Source of the DNA: Cyanobacteria bacterium FACHB-DQ100
Lineage (GTDB): Bacteria > Cyanobacteriota > Cyanobacteriia > Leptolyngbyales > Leptolyngbyaceae
DNA length: 64,000 nucleotides
Assembly (NCBI GenBank): GCA_014695195.1
Contig: JACJNW010000023.1
Coordinates: forward strand, 1-64,000
Direction of reading: 5' to 3'
In this document: in pieces, positions 8,092 through 15,963 of the stretch
How the letters are laid out: each line of letters opens with the position of its first letter
Position numbering within the stretch: position 1 is the first letter of the stretch
The notes under the pieces: generated by a model
What the model saw: the letters and a program-made list of their open reading frames with translations, nothing else
Databases searched by the model: none
What the model was told of the DNA's origin: nothing
Translations under genes and position numbers: made by a program

Positions 8092-8240
8092 CAAATTGAT
8101 CTTTAATCACTACAGATCTTGCAAGCCCCCTAAATCCCCCATTCTGGGGGACTTCAAGCCAAAGAAGGATTGAATATCTCAAAGTCCCCCACTCGTGGGG
8201 GATTTAGGGGGCAAAGGATCTGTAGCATTAACAAATTGAT
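8092..8240. repeat. palindromic (MITE-like) element, copy 2, with flanking 9-bp direct repeat
   Basis: Perfect 17-bp arms (GCCCCCTAAATCCCCCA, 8125-8141 and 8196-8212) match the core of the element at 4375-4556. An inner TGGGGGACTT/AAGTCCCCCA pair and outer ACAGATC/GATCTGT arms (8112-8118 and 8217-8223) extend the palindrome. The same 9 bp, CAAATTGAT, flanks it in direct orientation at 8092-8100 and 8232-8240, as a target-site duplication would. It lies between the divergent glycosyltransferase and the small gene at 8354; the rest of this 337-bp gap shows nothing else. Confidence 0.7.
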
Positions 8241-8353
8241 TGGGTACAAGGCAAAACATCTCTAACAACAGACAGAGAGTAGTTCTACTGCAGGAGACAG
8301 GATAACGATCGACGGAATCGCTACGGTAAAGCTAAGAGTTCTGATTAATCGTT

Positions 8354-8536
8354 ATGGATTTTGAATCACGATCGCGCCGCAATTTCACATACGTTATGTG
8401 GATGCTTGGAACGGCTTTTATGCCCGTAGGTCTAAGCTTTGAAGTTGGCAGCTTTTGGCAAATTCTATTTTTAGGGGCAGGAGTTATTCTGTTTCTAATG
8501 GGTCATTTTATGTACCGAGATGCCTGGAATCGTTAA
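8354..8536 (+). CDS. small two-pass membrane protein, hypothetical
   Basis: This 60-aa protein has a charged N-terminus (DFESRSRRNFT) and two hydrophobic segments (residues about 12-30 and 34-52) ending in YRDAWNR. It overlaps the 3' end of the convergent SGNH gene by four bases. No strong ribosome-binding site is seen. The layout is plausible for a real small membrane protein, but size alone cannot prove it. The function is unknown. Confidence 0.55.
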   Translation: MDFESRSRRNFTYVMWMLGTAFMPVGLSFEVGSFWQILFLGAGVILFLMGHFMYRDAWNR

Positions 8537-9237
8537 GGCTTTTTAGGCAGCGCTTTCTCTAAAGCTTGAAACCAACGATCTGCCATTTTTTGTTCTCCAG
8601 ATTCGTTTGGATGCAGTCCATCGTAGGTATCTTGCTGCACATCAAATCCGCTGAATTGATCGACTAAAATGACTGGGCTTGTTTGCGAATTGATCGATCG
8701 AGCCAACGCCACAATTTGCTGATTAAACTGTTGAGTTAACGCTTCACCACCCGACGAAGGAATCAATTGTGAAATCAGAATCTTTAAGCGAGGATTCCGT
8801 TGCCGCATCACTTCGATTAACTTTCGGAGTTCAGCGATCGCACCGTCAAAACTCTGTCCGCCTAGAATATCGTTTGTTCCTAAATGAATTAATACAACGT
8901 CGGGTTTAGCAGTTGCTGACCAGCGAGCGATTTGAGCCAACACTTCATCCGCTTGCCAACCCCAATGTCCCTCATGATCTTGATCAAAATCAGATTTAGG
9001 CGCATTTCCTAAATAATGAGACTTTGTTGAACCGACAAAATTCACGTCATACCCTGCGGCTCGAAGTTTAAGCCACAACGGACGACGATAACTATTGTGA
9101 TTGCGATCGGCTTGTGTAATCGAATCTCCAAGCGGCATGATCCGAATGCTAGTTGGAGTGCCATCCACTGAAGCAACAGGCGTACACCCTGATATCAATA
9201 ACCCCGTTACGATAGCACTCCAAAAAACCTGCTTCAT
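8533..9237 (-). CDS. SGNH/GDSL hydrolase lipoprotein
   Basis: This 234-aa predicted lipoprotein begins with a short signal peptide whose lipobox LISGC places the lipidated cysteine at residue 18. Block I of the SGNH fold is PLGDSITQ with nucleophile Ser39. Block III is HLGTNDILGG, with the oxyanion-hole Asn. Block V is DGLHPNESG, supplying Asp and His. Such enzymes are esterases or acyl hydrolases acting on lipids, carbohydrates or peptidoglycan substituents outside the cytoplasm. The start ATG overlaps the stop of the upstream cytochrome b561 gene by four bases, so the two are translated from one mRNA. The natural substrate cannot be told from the sequence. Confidence 0.88.
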   Translation of the reverse strand: MKQVFWSAIVTGLLISGCTPVASVDGTPTSIRIMPLGDSITQADRNHNSYRRPLWLKLRAAGYDVNFVGSTKSHYLGNAPKSDFDQDHEGHWGWQADEVLAQIARWSATAKPDVVLIHLGTNDILGGQSFDGAIAELRKLIEVMRQRNPRLKILISQLIPSSGGEALTQQFNQQIVALARSINSQTSPVILVDQFSGFDVQQDTYDGLHPNESGEQKMADRWFQALEKALPKKP

Positions 9238-9815
9238 GTCCGAACCGTTTTAGATTTTAGTTTCAAGAAATTGCTAAACCGTCGCCAATGAGCGCGAGCT
9301 ACTTTCCATTGTGCGATCGTATGCAGAACAATGAACGCCAAAAAGGTGTAAGACAGCCAAAAGTGAGCATTACGCCCGACCTCCGCCATCGCAGGATTTT
9401 GGGGAAACAGATCCGGTAAAACAATCCCAAAGAATTTGACATTGTTAGGACGGAACGAGTTTGAGAGTAAAAATCCAGTGATCGGAACTGCCCACATCAA
9501 CACATACAAACTTGTATGCAGTGCGACTGTTTTAAACCAAGCAGGCGTAAATTTTGGAAAACGTTTCGTGTATTTCTTCCACCACACTTGCAACAGTAGA
9601 AAAATCCGCCAAGTCAGCAGCGCCATCGATAGCACTGCGATCGACTTATGAAAATCGTACAGCGAACCCCGATAAGACACAGAGCGATCGAGTTGTGACA
9701 TGAACGTTCCCGTCACGAACAGAACCAGATACGCTCCACTCATCCACCAATGAACCGACATCAACTGCTTGAAAGCACTATTCAATCTAGGTTTGAGTGC
9801 ATGAACGATCGACAT
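9234..9815 (-). CDS. cytochrome b561-family membrane protein
   Basis: The 193-aa protein has four membrane segments with histidines in positions expected to ligate two b-type hemes: H22 (MSVHWWMSG), H56 (YDFHKSIA), H100 (VALHTSLY), and H151/H165 in the last segment. This is the bacterial CybB pattern of a di-heme quinol-linked electron carrier in the plasma or thylakoid membrane. It is the first gene of a two-gene unit with the SGNH lipoprotein (4-bp overlap). The electron donor and acceptor are unknown. The start ATG at 9815 has AGAGGAAT about eight bases upstream on the minus strand. Confidence 0.85.
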   Translation of the reverse strand: MSIVHALKPRLNSAFKQLMSVHWWMSGAYLVLFVTGTFMSQLDRSVSYRGSLYDFHKSIAVLSMALLTWRIFLLLQVWWKKYTKRFPKFTPAWFKTVALHTSLYVLMWAVPITGFLLSNSFRPNNVKFFGIVLPDLFPQNPAMAEVGRNAHFWLSYTFLAFIVLHTIAQWKVARAHWRRFSNFLKLKSKTVRT

Positions 9816-9863
9816 GGCATTCCTCTCAAAGCTTAAACTTTTGTTAAGTCTAGACGCCTGAGA

Positions 9864-10421
9864 TTAACTTTGTGTTGCAAATTCGTAAAATTCCCCATAC
9901 ACCTCAGCCAGATCCTTGATCTGATAGTGAGCATTCAAACCGCTCGGATTCGGTAGCACCCAAATCGTTGTATTGTATAGCGGCTCTTTTTGCAGTCCCA
10001 TTTGCGCTTTCGGTTGCTTAAACGCCGTTCGGTAAGCGCTCACTCCCAAAACGGCTAGATATTTCGGTTGATATTGTTCGAGTTTTTCGGCGAGATCCTG
10101 ATGCCCGGTCGCTAAGTCTTCATTCGTTAACTCATCGGCTCTTGCAGTTGCACGAGCGGCTAAATTGGTTAAGCCGAAACCACGATCGAGCATGGTTCTG
10201 TCTTCAAACGGAGATAAGAGTCGATCGGTAAATCCAGCTAAATGGATGGCTTTCCAAAATCGATTCCCAGGACGGGCAAAATGGTGTCCCACGGCTGCAC
10301 TGTACAAACTGGGATTAATCCCGCTAAACAGAACTTTGAGATTTGGCGCAATAATATCCGGCAGCGTTGTATTGTAAGCGGCGTGAACTTCAGCTTTTGT
10401 CGGTTTGTAGATTGAAGGCAT
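9864..10421 (-). CDS. mug: G/U mismatch-specific uracil-DNA glycosylase (Mug family)
   Basis: Mug/TDG-family glycosylases remove uracil or thymine mispaired with guanine, and related lesions, starting base-excision repair. The 185-aa protein has motif A with FSGINPS (residues about 33-39), HHFARPGNRFWKA after it, and motif B NPSGLNAHY near the C-terminus, which inserts into the DNA helix. The Asn in GINPS matches the catalytic Asn of E. coli Mug. The ATG at 10421 is chosen since the fold starts there; an upstream frame to 10469 adds sixteen unlike residues. It is a single gene on the minus strand, about 50 bp from the cytochrome gene, and possibly co-transcribed with it. Confidence 0.88.
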   Translation of the reverse strand: MPSIYKPTKAEVHAAYNTTLPDIIAPNLKVLFSGINPSLYSAAVGHHFARPGNRFWKAIHLAGFTDRLLSPFEDRTMLDRGFGLTNLAARATARADELTNEDLATGHQDLAEKLEQYQPKYLAVLGVSAYRTAFKQPKAQMGLQKEPLYNTTIWVLPNPSGLNAHYQIKDLAEVYGEFYEFATQS

Positions 10422-10695
10422 TTTCAGAGCGAGTCGCGAACTTCTCCATCCTAAGAAATTCACGCTCAACTCTAAGCATCAAATCTCAATGCCCGTCCTC
10501 GAACTTCGGTATTGAATTTGCCGCGGTCGCGCTCAACTGCCAAAAGTTTTAATCATGCCAATCGGATTGAAAAAGTAAGCACCTCTTGCTACAGTTCGGA
10601 GAATTGATACTGAAAGTGTAAATCCACCCGTGTAGATTAGACTGGGAACGAAGGTTTCTATTTCAGCCTCTAGAATCTGTAGTCGTTAAGGTGAT

Positions 10696-11289
10696 ATGAA
10701 TCGCGTGGATAACCCGGCTCCTAACAAAAAAGCGCATCAGAAAAAAGACGAAAATCCCTGGGTAGAGGGACTCAAGACCATCGGTTTAAGTGCGGTTCTC
10801 GCGATCGGGATTCGGCAGTTCGTCGCAGAAGCTCGCTACATTCCGTCTGGTTCGATGTTGCCCACCTTACAGATCAACGATCGTCTGATCATCGACAAGA
10901 TCAGTTATCGGTTCAATAATCCACAGCGCGGCGATATTGTTGTCTTCTCTCCGACTGCTGCTTTAGAGAAACAGAATTTCCACGATGCGTTTATCAAACG
11001 GGTGATCGGACTACCGGGTGATAAAGTTCAGGTCAAAGGCAATCGGGTCTACGTGAACGATCAGCCACTCCGAGAAAATTACATCGGCAAAGACGAAGCA
11101 CCCCAATATGAATGGGGGCCTCAAGTGGTTCCTCCAGATTCTTATCTCGTGCTGGGGGACAACCGCAACAACAGCTATGACAGTCACTATTGGGGCTTCG
11201 TCCCTCGCGACAAGATTATTGGCAGAGCGGTTGTCCGATTCTGGCCCCCGAATCGTGCAGGTGAGCTTGCACCAGAACCAAAATATTAG
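10696..11289 (+). CDS. lepB: signal peptidase I (first copy)
   Basis: This type I leader peptidase cleaves signal peptides from exported proteins. The 197-aa protein has one membrane anchor (residues about 26-44) after a basic N-terminus. Box B is PSGSMLPTL with nucleophile Ser53, and box D has [11 protein letters not shown] with general base Lys101. Box E is [14 protein letters not shown]. All catalytic residues are present. The small size fits cyanobacterial SipS-type enzymes. A second, distinct signal peptidase lies at 42016. The gap before it (about 270 bp) holds only the promoter region; no other gene was seen. It is convergent with pyrC. Confidence 0.95.
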   Translation: MNRVDNPAPNKKAHQKKDENPWVEGLKTIGLSAVLAIGIRQFVAEARYIPSGSMLPTLQINDRLIIDKISYRFNNPQRGDIVVFSPTAALEKQNFHDAFIKRVIGLPGDKVQVKGNRVYVNDQPLRENYIGKDEAPQYEWGPQVVPPDSYLVLGDNRNNSYDSHYWGFVPRDKIIGRAVVRFWPPNRAGELAPEPKY

Positions 11290-11298
11290 AAACACAAG

Positions 11299-12531
11299 TT
11301 AGAAACACCAAGCTTGCAGCACTCGTCCATTAATGGACTGACTGAACCAAGCGGTATTTGTGGACAGCGATCGTAGATGGGAACGATCGACTGTCCATTT
11401 TTCATTCGGATTGAACAGAATTAAATCACTCGGTTGGCCGGGCGCGATCGCGCTCAAGTCCTGTCCCAAACACTGAGCCGGACGCACGCTAAGACTCCGC
11501 CATAAATCCAACGCCGACCAGCGACCCGACTCAACTAAATTCGACCACAGAAGCGGTAACGCCAGTTCTAAGCCGATCGCTCCAGACGGTGCTTCTCCGA
11601 ACGCAACGGTTTTTTCTTCGTAAGTGTAAGGAGTGTGATCGACCGCGATCGCATCGATTACGCCATCTGAAACTGCCTGAATTAAAGCGTCTCGATCGTT
11701 CGGGTTGCCAAGCGGCGGATCAAGTCGCAAGCTCGGATCATAAGACTGTACAGAATCGGTACTCAGGAGCAAATGCAGCCAAGTGGTACTGGCAGTGATG
11801 GGAACCCCTCGCGCTTTTGCCGATCGCACAAGTTCTACCCCTCGCGCTGTTGAGATTCGCATCAGATGGGCTGGTGTTCCAATCTCTTCAATACATTCAA
11901 GCAGGGCAGATAATGGAGCGGATTCTGCCATAATTGGCACTCCCGGCAGTCCAAACCGCATCGAATTTACGCCTTCTCGAATCACGCCTTTTCCGGTGAG
12001 TCCTGGATCAGATGCCCAAAGCGCGATCGGCTTCTGCATGGGCTGCAAATATTCCAACAATCGCCGCACTAATGCCAGATTTGAAATCGGTTTGCCATCG
12101 CTAAATCCGATCACACCTTCTGCGAGTTCCGTGAGTTCAGTCATTTGCTGTCCCTGAACACCAAGCGTTAACGCACCCCAGCAGCTAATTCTCGAAGATT
12201 TGGTGCGAATTTGAGCGACGATCGCGCTTTGATCAATCGCAGGATTCGTATCCGGCAGAATGTTCAGACGAGTAAATCCACCCGCGATCGCCGCTGCTTG
12301 CAAAGATTCCAAAGTTTCGCGTTCTTCAAATCCGGGTTCTCCACTGTGGCTGTACAGGTCGATTAATCCAGGTGCGAGAATCCAGCCCGAACACGATCGC
12401 CGCTCCGCTTCTTGGGGAACTTCTGAAGGCGAGAAAGACCGCACAATCCCATCTTCGAGTAGCACATCGGTCACGCGATCGACATTCGCTACTGGATCAA
12501 GCAATCGGACTTGCTGAAGCAAAACAAACAT
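11299..12531 (-). CDS. pyrC: dihydroorotase-like protein lacking most metal ligands
   Basis: The 410-aa protein has the amidohydrolase architecture of class I dihydroorotase, the third step of pyrimidine synthesis. It has the N-terminal beta domain, WILAPGLIDLYSH at 50-62, GFTRLNILPDTNP near 85-97, and IAVDHTPYTYEE at 295-306. Several ligands are replaced. The DxHxHxREPG signature reads DLYSHSGEPG, so the first His is Tyr60 and the substrate Arg is Gly64. The HAED ligand region reads LWASD, and the second His of the HxxH motif is Arg225. Asp298 and His299 remain. This matches the non-catalytic PyrC' type that acts as a scaffold for aspartate carbamoyltransferase in some bacteria. The role here is inferred; a second active dihydroorotase should exist elsewhere. 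It has no pyrimidine neighbours. Confidence 0.85.
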   Translation of the reverse strand: MFVLLQQVRLLDPVANVDRVTDVLLEDGIVRSFSPSEVPQEAERRSCSGWILAPGLIDLYSHSGEPGFEERETLESLQAAAIAGGFTRLNILPDTNPAIDQSAIVAQIRTKSSRISCWGALTLGVQGQQMTELTELAEGVIGFSDGKPISNLALVRRLLEYLQPMQKPIALWASDPGLTGKGVIREGVNSMRFGLPGVPIMAESAPLSALLECIEEIGTPAHLMRISTARGVELVRSAKARGVPITASTTWLHLLLSTDSVQSYDPSLRLDPPLGNPNDRDALIQAVSDGVIDAIAVDHTPYTYEEKTVAFGEAPSGAIGLELALPLLWSNLVESGRWSALDLWRSLSVRPAQCLGQDLSAIAPGQPSDLILFNPNEKWTVDRSHLRSLSTNTAWFSQSINGRVLQAWCF

Positions 12532-12610
12532 GATTTTCCATCATTGAAGAACAGACGATCGGGCAACTCCCGAATCCCCGTTTAATATTCAAGTACGTTT
12601 TGGCGCTAAT

Positions 12611-13381
12611 TTAAGCGAACGGATTCAGCCATTTCAAAATCGTTTTTTCTAGCTGATGTAATTCCCGATAAATCTCCTGACGCATCCACTGTCCGATCGC
12701 ATCGATCGGCGTAAACGAGCCTCCAACCTGCCATTTCATATCAGGGCCTAACGGCGTAAGGTGCGTTCCTTTGAGGCGATGAGTGGTAATCAGTCCCGGA
12801 TAGGACTCTTCTAGAAGCTGCGCTAACGGGAGCGATTGATCGATCGAATCATCCGCAAATTTAATAATCAAATTGCGTCGCACCGAATAGCGATCGCGAA
12901 TCAAGGCAGTCGTCTCCGTGGGCGAAGGCGTGAATTCAACAGAGATCCCCTGTGGTTTTAGAAATTGCGAAAACTGCTCAACAAACGGGACGGCTTCTTT
13001 TGCGGCGTAGTTATTAAACGAGATGAAAATATTTCCCGCTCGCTCAACCGAAAACAAGCTACCAGCCAGCAAATGCAGCTTACAGCCCATACTGTGCCCC
13101 ATGCCATAAATCGGCAAATAGCGCACTGAATACTGCGATCGCACACCGTTCAACGCTTTCTCAAAATTGATCAAAACCGACTCTGCAATCTCAGCATGAT
13201 CAAACGTATTCACAAACGGAGTCGCTACGATTAGGTAGCCTTGATCACCTAAAAACTCTAGCAAACGGCGGTAAGTTAACTGTGGAGCCGTTGCGACAAA
13301 AGCGCCGCCAAGAAAATGAATAATCGCGATCGGACGATCGGGAACGAGAACCCAATTCCCAGAAATTTCTTGCCAATCCAT
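12611..13381 (-). CDS. DUF1350 family alpha/beta-hydrolase-like protein
   Basis: The 256-aa protein matches the plant and cyanobacterial DUF1350 pattern. It starts WQEISGNWVLVP and IIHFLGGAFVATAPQLTYRRLLE, with a nucleophile-elbow-like GMGHSMGCKLHLL (Ser near residue 97) and a late GTHLTPL with a histidine. These suggest an alpha/beta hydrolase fold. The elbow is intact, but a catalytic acid cannot be assigned by eye. No signal peptide is seen. It stands 80 bp upstream of the dihydroorotase-like gene on the same strand; co-transcription is possible. The reaction is unknown. Confidence 0.82.
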   Translation of the reverse strand: MDWQEISGNWVLVPDRPIAIIHFLGGAFVATAPQLTYRRLLEFLGDQGYLIVATPFVNTFDHAEIAESVLINFEKALNGVRSQYSVRYLPIYGMGHSMGCKLHLLAGSLFSVERAGNIFISFNNYAAKEAVPFVEQFSQFLKPQGISVEFTPSPTETTALIRDRYSVRRNLIIKFADDSIDQSLPLAQLLEESYPGLITTHRLKGTHLTPLGPDMKWQVGGSFTPIDAIGQWMRQEIYRELHQLEKTILKWLNPFA

Positions 13382-13536
13382 GAGCGAAATTGAAGATTAG
13401 GGGGTATCTCTAGCCTAAACCGATTCTCTAAAATTCAACGGCTTCGGACATCGCATTGCATTTGGTACGGTTCTACGATCTTTCTTTAATCGAGAAACCA
13501 GATACGCTCTAAGGTAGTCGCAGTGAAAGTCGTGTT

Positions 13537-14955
13537 ATGTCTGAGTGGATCTTCCCAACCCTGAGTGAAATTTTGGCAGCCAGTAATGAAACACTGGATC
13601 TTCCTGAACTTGAAGCGCCCGTTTCAGTCGCATCTCGACAACTGCGAGCAGAGCGGGAGTGGTTTGGCGCGATCGCCGCACTCGAAGCCCTCTTGCAATC
13701 GACCGAAGGCGCAGTGTTTTCTGCTCCACTCCCAGTTCTTAGCCAGCCCGGAGTGCCTAATATCTCCGCTTGGCTGTTTACGCCCAGCGTGATGTTTTCG
13801 GGCTTCCCGTTCCAATTACCTTCTGCTGATGGCAACATTACAAAGGGCGAAACGACTGATACTCTAGCGCTGCTCCCCGGTGATCCGCTCGCATCGCAGC
13901 CGTTCTGTCTAGCGCTGACTCGTGAATTTAGCCTGTTAATGGTGCAGGGTGAAAACGGCTCCGGCGATCCGATTTTCCAGTTTTCGTTTGATCCAGAAGC
14001 GATCGATCGCGCCTGGCAAACCTTGAGACTGCGCGTGGTGCTGATGAATCCGGGACATCTTCCCAAGCTCGATCGTCTCTACAAAACCTTTCCGCCTGTC
14101 GAACCCAAATACAAATTAGTCACGCAGTTTACTCATGCACTCCTGAGCTATTTGCCAGACCCAATCACAGAATCCGAAAAGCGCACGATTCGCGCTCCTC
14201 GACCGATGCAAGCGCAAACTGCCGATGTGCTAGCAGGTGCAGATGTCGAATTGCTGCAAGCAATCTCGCACGAAGTTCGCACACCGCTCACCACGATTCG
14301 GACACTCACGCGGTTATTGTTACGCAGAAAAGACCTACCCGCAGATGCCGTGAAACGATTGGAAGTGATCGATCGCGAATGTAGCGAACAAATCGATCGC
14401 TTCAATCTGATCTGTCATGCAGTCGAAATCGAAACTTCAGCAACTAAGGTTTCATCGCTGGCGACAACTTCGCTAGAACAGGTACTAGAACAAAGCATTC
14501 CGCGTTGGCAAAAACAAGCGAGTCAGCGCAACCTCACGCTGGACGTAATTTTGCCGCAGCACATTCCCTCGGTAATGAGCAATCCGACCATGCTGGATCA
14601 GGCGTTGACGAGTTTAATTGAACGATCGGCGCGGAGTTTGCCCTCTGGCGGTTCGATTCAAGTGGAGGTGTCGTTAGCAGGACATCAGTTGAAATTGCAG
14701 CTTCAACCCCAGGCAAAGGACGATTATGTCGATTGTTCGAGCAAACACCGAATGCCGCTCTTGAAATCTCTGGGACAAGTTTTGATGTTCCAGCCCGAAA
14801 CAGGCAACCTGAGTTTGAATCTGAACGTTACTAAGAATATCTTTCAGGCATTAGGCGGAAAGCTAATCGTGCGAGAACGCCCAGAGCAGGGTGAAGTATT
14901 TACGCTGTTCTTGCCATTAGAACCGAGTAAAGCGGCTACGGAAGTACGAGTTTAA
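13537..14955 (+). CDS. histidine-kinase-like protein with degenerate ATPase domain
   Basis: The 472-aa protein has no membrane segments. The N-terminal half (1-215) is a sensory region I cannot name, possibly GAF-like. A HisKA domain follows with ISHEVRTPLTTIRTLTR and phospho-acceptor His245. The C-terminal HATPase-like region (about 320-465) is odd. The N box reads MLDQALTSLIERSARSLPSGG, where the usual NNA asparagine is Glu/Arg, and no DxGxG box is visible. The G2-like end (GGKLIVRERPEQGEVFTLFLPL) is well kept. So dimerisation and the phospho-acceptor look intact while ATP binding is doubtful. It may be phosphorylated in trans or act as an adaptor. No response regulator is adjacent. The ATG has no strong SD. 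Confidence 0.8.
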   Translation: MSEWIFPTLSEILAASNETLDLPELEAPVSVASRQLRAEREWFGAIAALEALLQSTEGAVFSAPLPVLSQPGVPNISAWLFTPSVMFSGFPFQLPSADGNITKGETTDTLALLPGDPLASQPFCLALTREFSLLMVQGENGSGDPIFQFSFDPEAIDRAWQTLRLRVVLMNPGHLPKLDRLYKTFPPVEPKYKLVTQFTHALLSYLPDPITESEKRTIRAPRPMQAQTADVLAGADVELLQAISHEVRTPLTTIRTLTRLLLRRKDLPADAVKRLEVIDRECSEQIDRFNLICHAVEIETSATKVSSLATTSLEQVLEQSIPRWQKQASQRNLTLDVILPQHIPSVMSNPTMLDQALTSLIERSARSLPSGGSIQVEVSLAGHQLKLQLQPQAKDDYVDCSSKHRMPLLKSLGQVLMFQPETGNLSLNLNVTKNIFQALGGKLIVRERPEQGEVFTLFLPLEPSKAATEVRV

Positions 14956-14974
14956 TAAGCATTCAAACTTTGAG

Positions 14975-15008
14975 ATCTCCGGCTTGTGACCTTAAGCCGG
15001 AGATTTTT
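14975..15008 (+). terminator. rho-independent terminator
   Basis: Perfect 11-bp arms (ATCTCCGGCTT at 14975-14985 and its complement at 14994-15004) with an 8-nt loop are followed by T's. It ends the kinase gene at 14955. The remaining gap to 15144 shows no gene. Confidence 0.85.
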
Positions 15009-15143
15009 GCTATTGGGGATCAAAGATCGACCGTTGGTTTTTATTGAGAAGTATTTGCAAAAGCTGAGCAATTCGAGTATGTTGGTTGTCAGAGGTTATT
15101 GCATATCTTTGGCAATAACTGAGTCGTTATTTTCACTTGAACC

Positions 15144-15881
15144 ATGACTCTAGCCCTTCAATCTGGTGAATTTCGTTTCTCTGGTCAGTTTCTCGGCTAC
15201 GTCTTCAAAGATGGCTACAAAATCAAGCGACTGACGATCGCAACTTCAGAAGGCGAGTTTTCGATCAAAATGACGAAGTTAGCAAGAGCAAGTCTCAAGC
15301 AAACGCTACTTCCCGGAGAGCAGATTCAGATTCGAGGATGGAAGAAGTTCGATCGCAAAACTAACACCCTGAAATTTAAGGCGTATTGGATTCAGCCAAT
15401 GTCGATTTCGGCAGCCCTTCCTTGTCAAGCAGCAGCGAAAGTGAACGCTACGAAAATCGGCCATCCCAAGCCGCAAAAGCCTGGAAAAGAAGCGATTCTG
15501 ATGTGTCAGAAATCAAGCTGCATGAAGCGAGGCGGAAAAGCCGTTTGTAGCGCGATCGAAAAAGCAATTAGCGATCGTGGACTCGAAGATCAAGTCAAAA
15601 TCAAGGGCACAGGCTGTATGAAAGCTTGCGGGAAAGTCCCCGTGGTCTTTATGCCCGGAAAAACGCGCTACACCAAAGTTGATCCGAAAGATGTCGCTAG
15701 TTTAGTGGATGAGCATTTTGCACTGGTTAGCAGACCTGCAACGGAACCCACACTGCCAGTAGAATCCACAACTGTTTTAGAATCCACAGCTGCTTTAGAA
15801 TCCACAACTGCTTTAGAATCCACAACTGTTCTAGAATCTACAACTGTTCTAGAATCCGCTCCAGTATTGGCTACCGTCTAG
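15144..15881 (+). CDS. [2Fe-2S] ferredoxin (thioredoxin-like) domain protein with repeat tail
   Basis: The 245-aa protein has two parts. Residues 1-90 resemble an OB-like domain (FRFSGQFLGYVFKDGYKIKRL). Residues about 115-193 form a thioredoxin-fold [2Fe-2S] domain with ligand cysteines C121, C126, C158 and C162 (LMCQKSSCMKRG and GTGCMKACGK). This is the pattern of NuoE-like or Shethna-type ferredoxins common in cyanobacteria as stand-alone proteins. The tail (about 204-245) is a low-complexity repeat of the hexamer TTVLES encoded by an 18-bp tandem repeat. An electron-transfer role is inferred from the family; partners are unknown. The start ATG lies after a 190-bp gap carrying a terminator. 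Confidence 0.85.
   Translation: MTLALQSGEFRFSGQFLGYVFKDGYKIKRLTIATSEGEFSIKMTKLARASLKQTLLPGEQIQIRGWKKFDRKTNTLKFKAYWIQPMSISAALPCQAAAKVNATKIGHPKPQKPGKEAILMCQKSSCMKRGGKAVCSAIEKAISDRGLEDQVKIKGTGCMKACGKVPVVFMPGKTRYTKVDPKDVASLVDEHFALVSRPATEPTLPVESTTVLESTAALESTTALESTTVLESTTVLESAPVLATV
15761..15850 (+). repeat. 18-bp tandem repeat inside a coding region
   Basis: Five units of 18 bp (15761-15778, 15779-15796, 15797-15814, 15815-15832, 15833-15850), with a decayed sixth unit after them, encode the ESTTVL-type hexapeptide tail of the ferredoxin-like protein. Units differ by one to three bases. The period is a multiple of three, so unit number can change without breaking the frame. Confidence 0.9.
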
Positions 15882-15963
15882 TTTTCAGGCATCTAACCCA
15901 AACCCAACCAATTTTTCTGTGTAGATTGGGAATTCTCGTAGAAGTTGTGCAGAAGCCCCCTCT

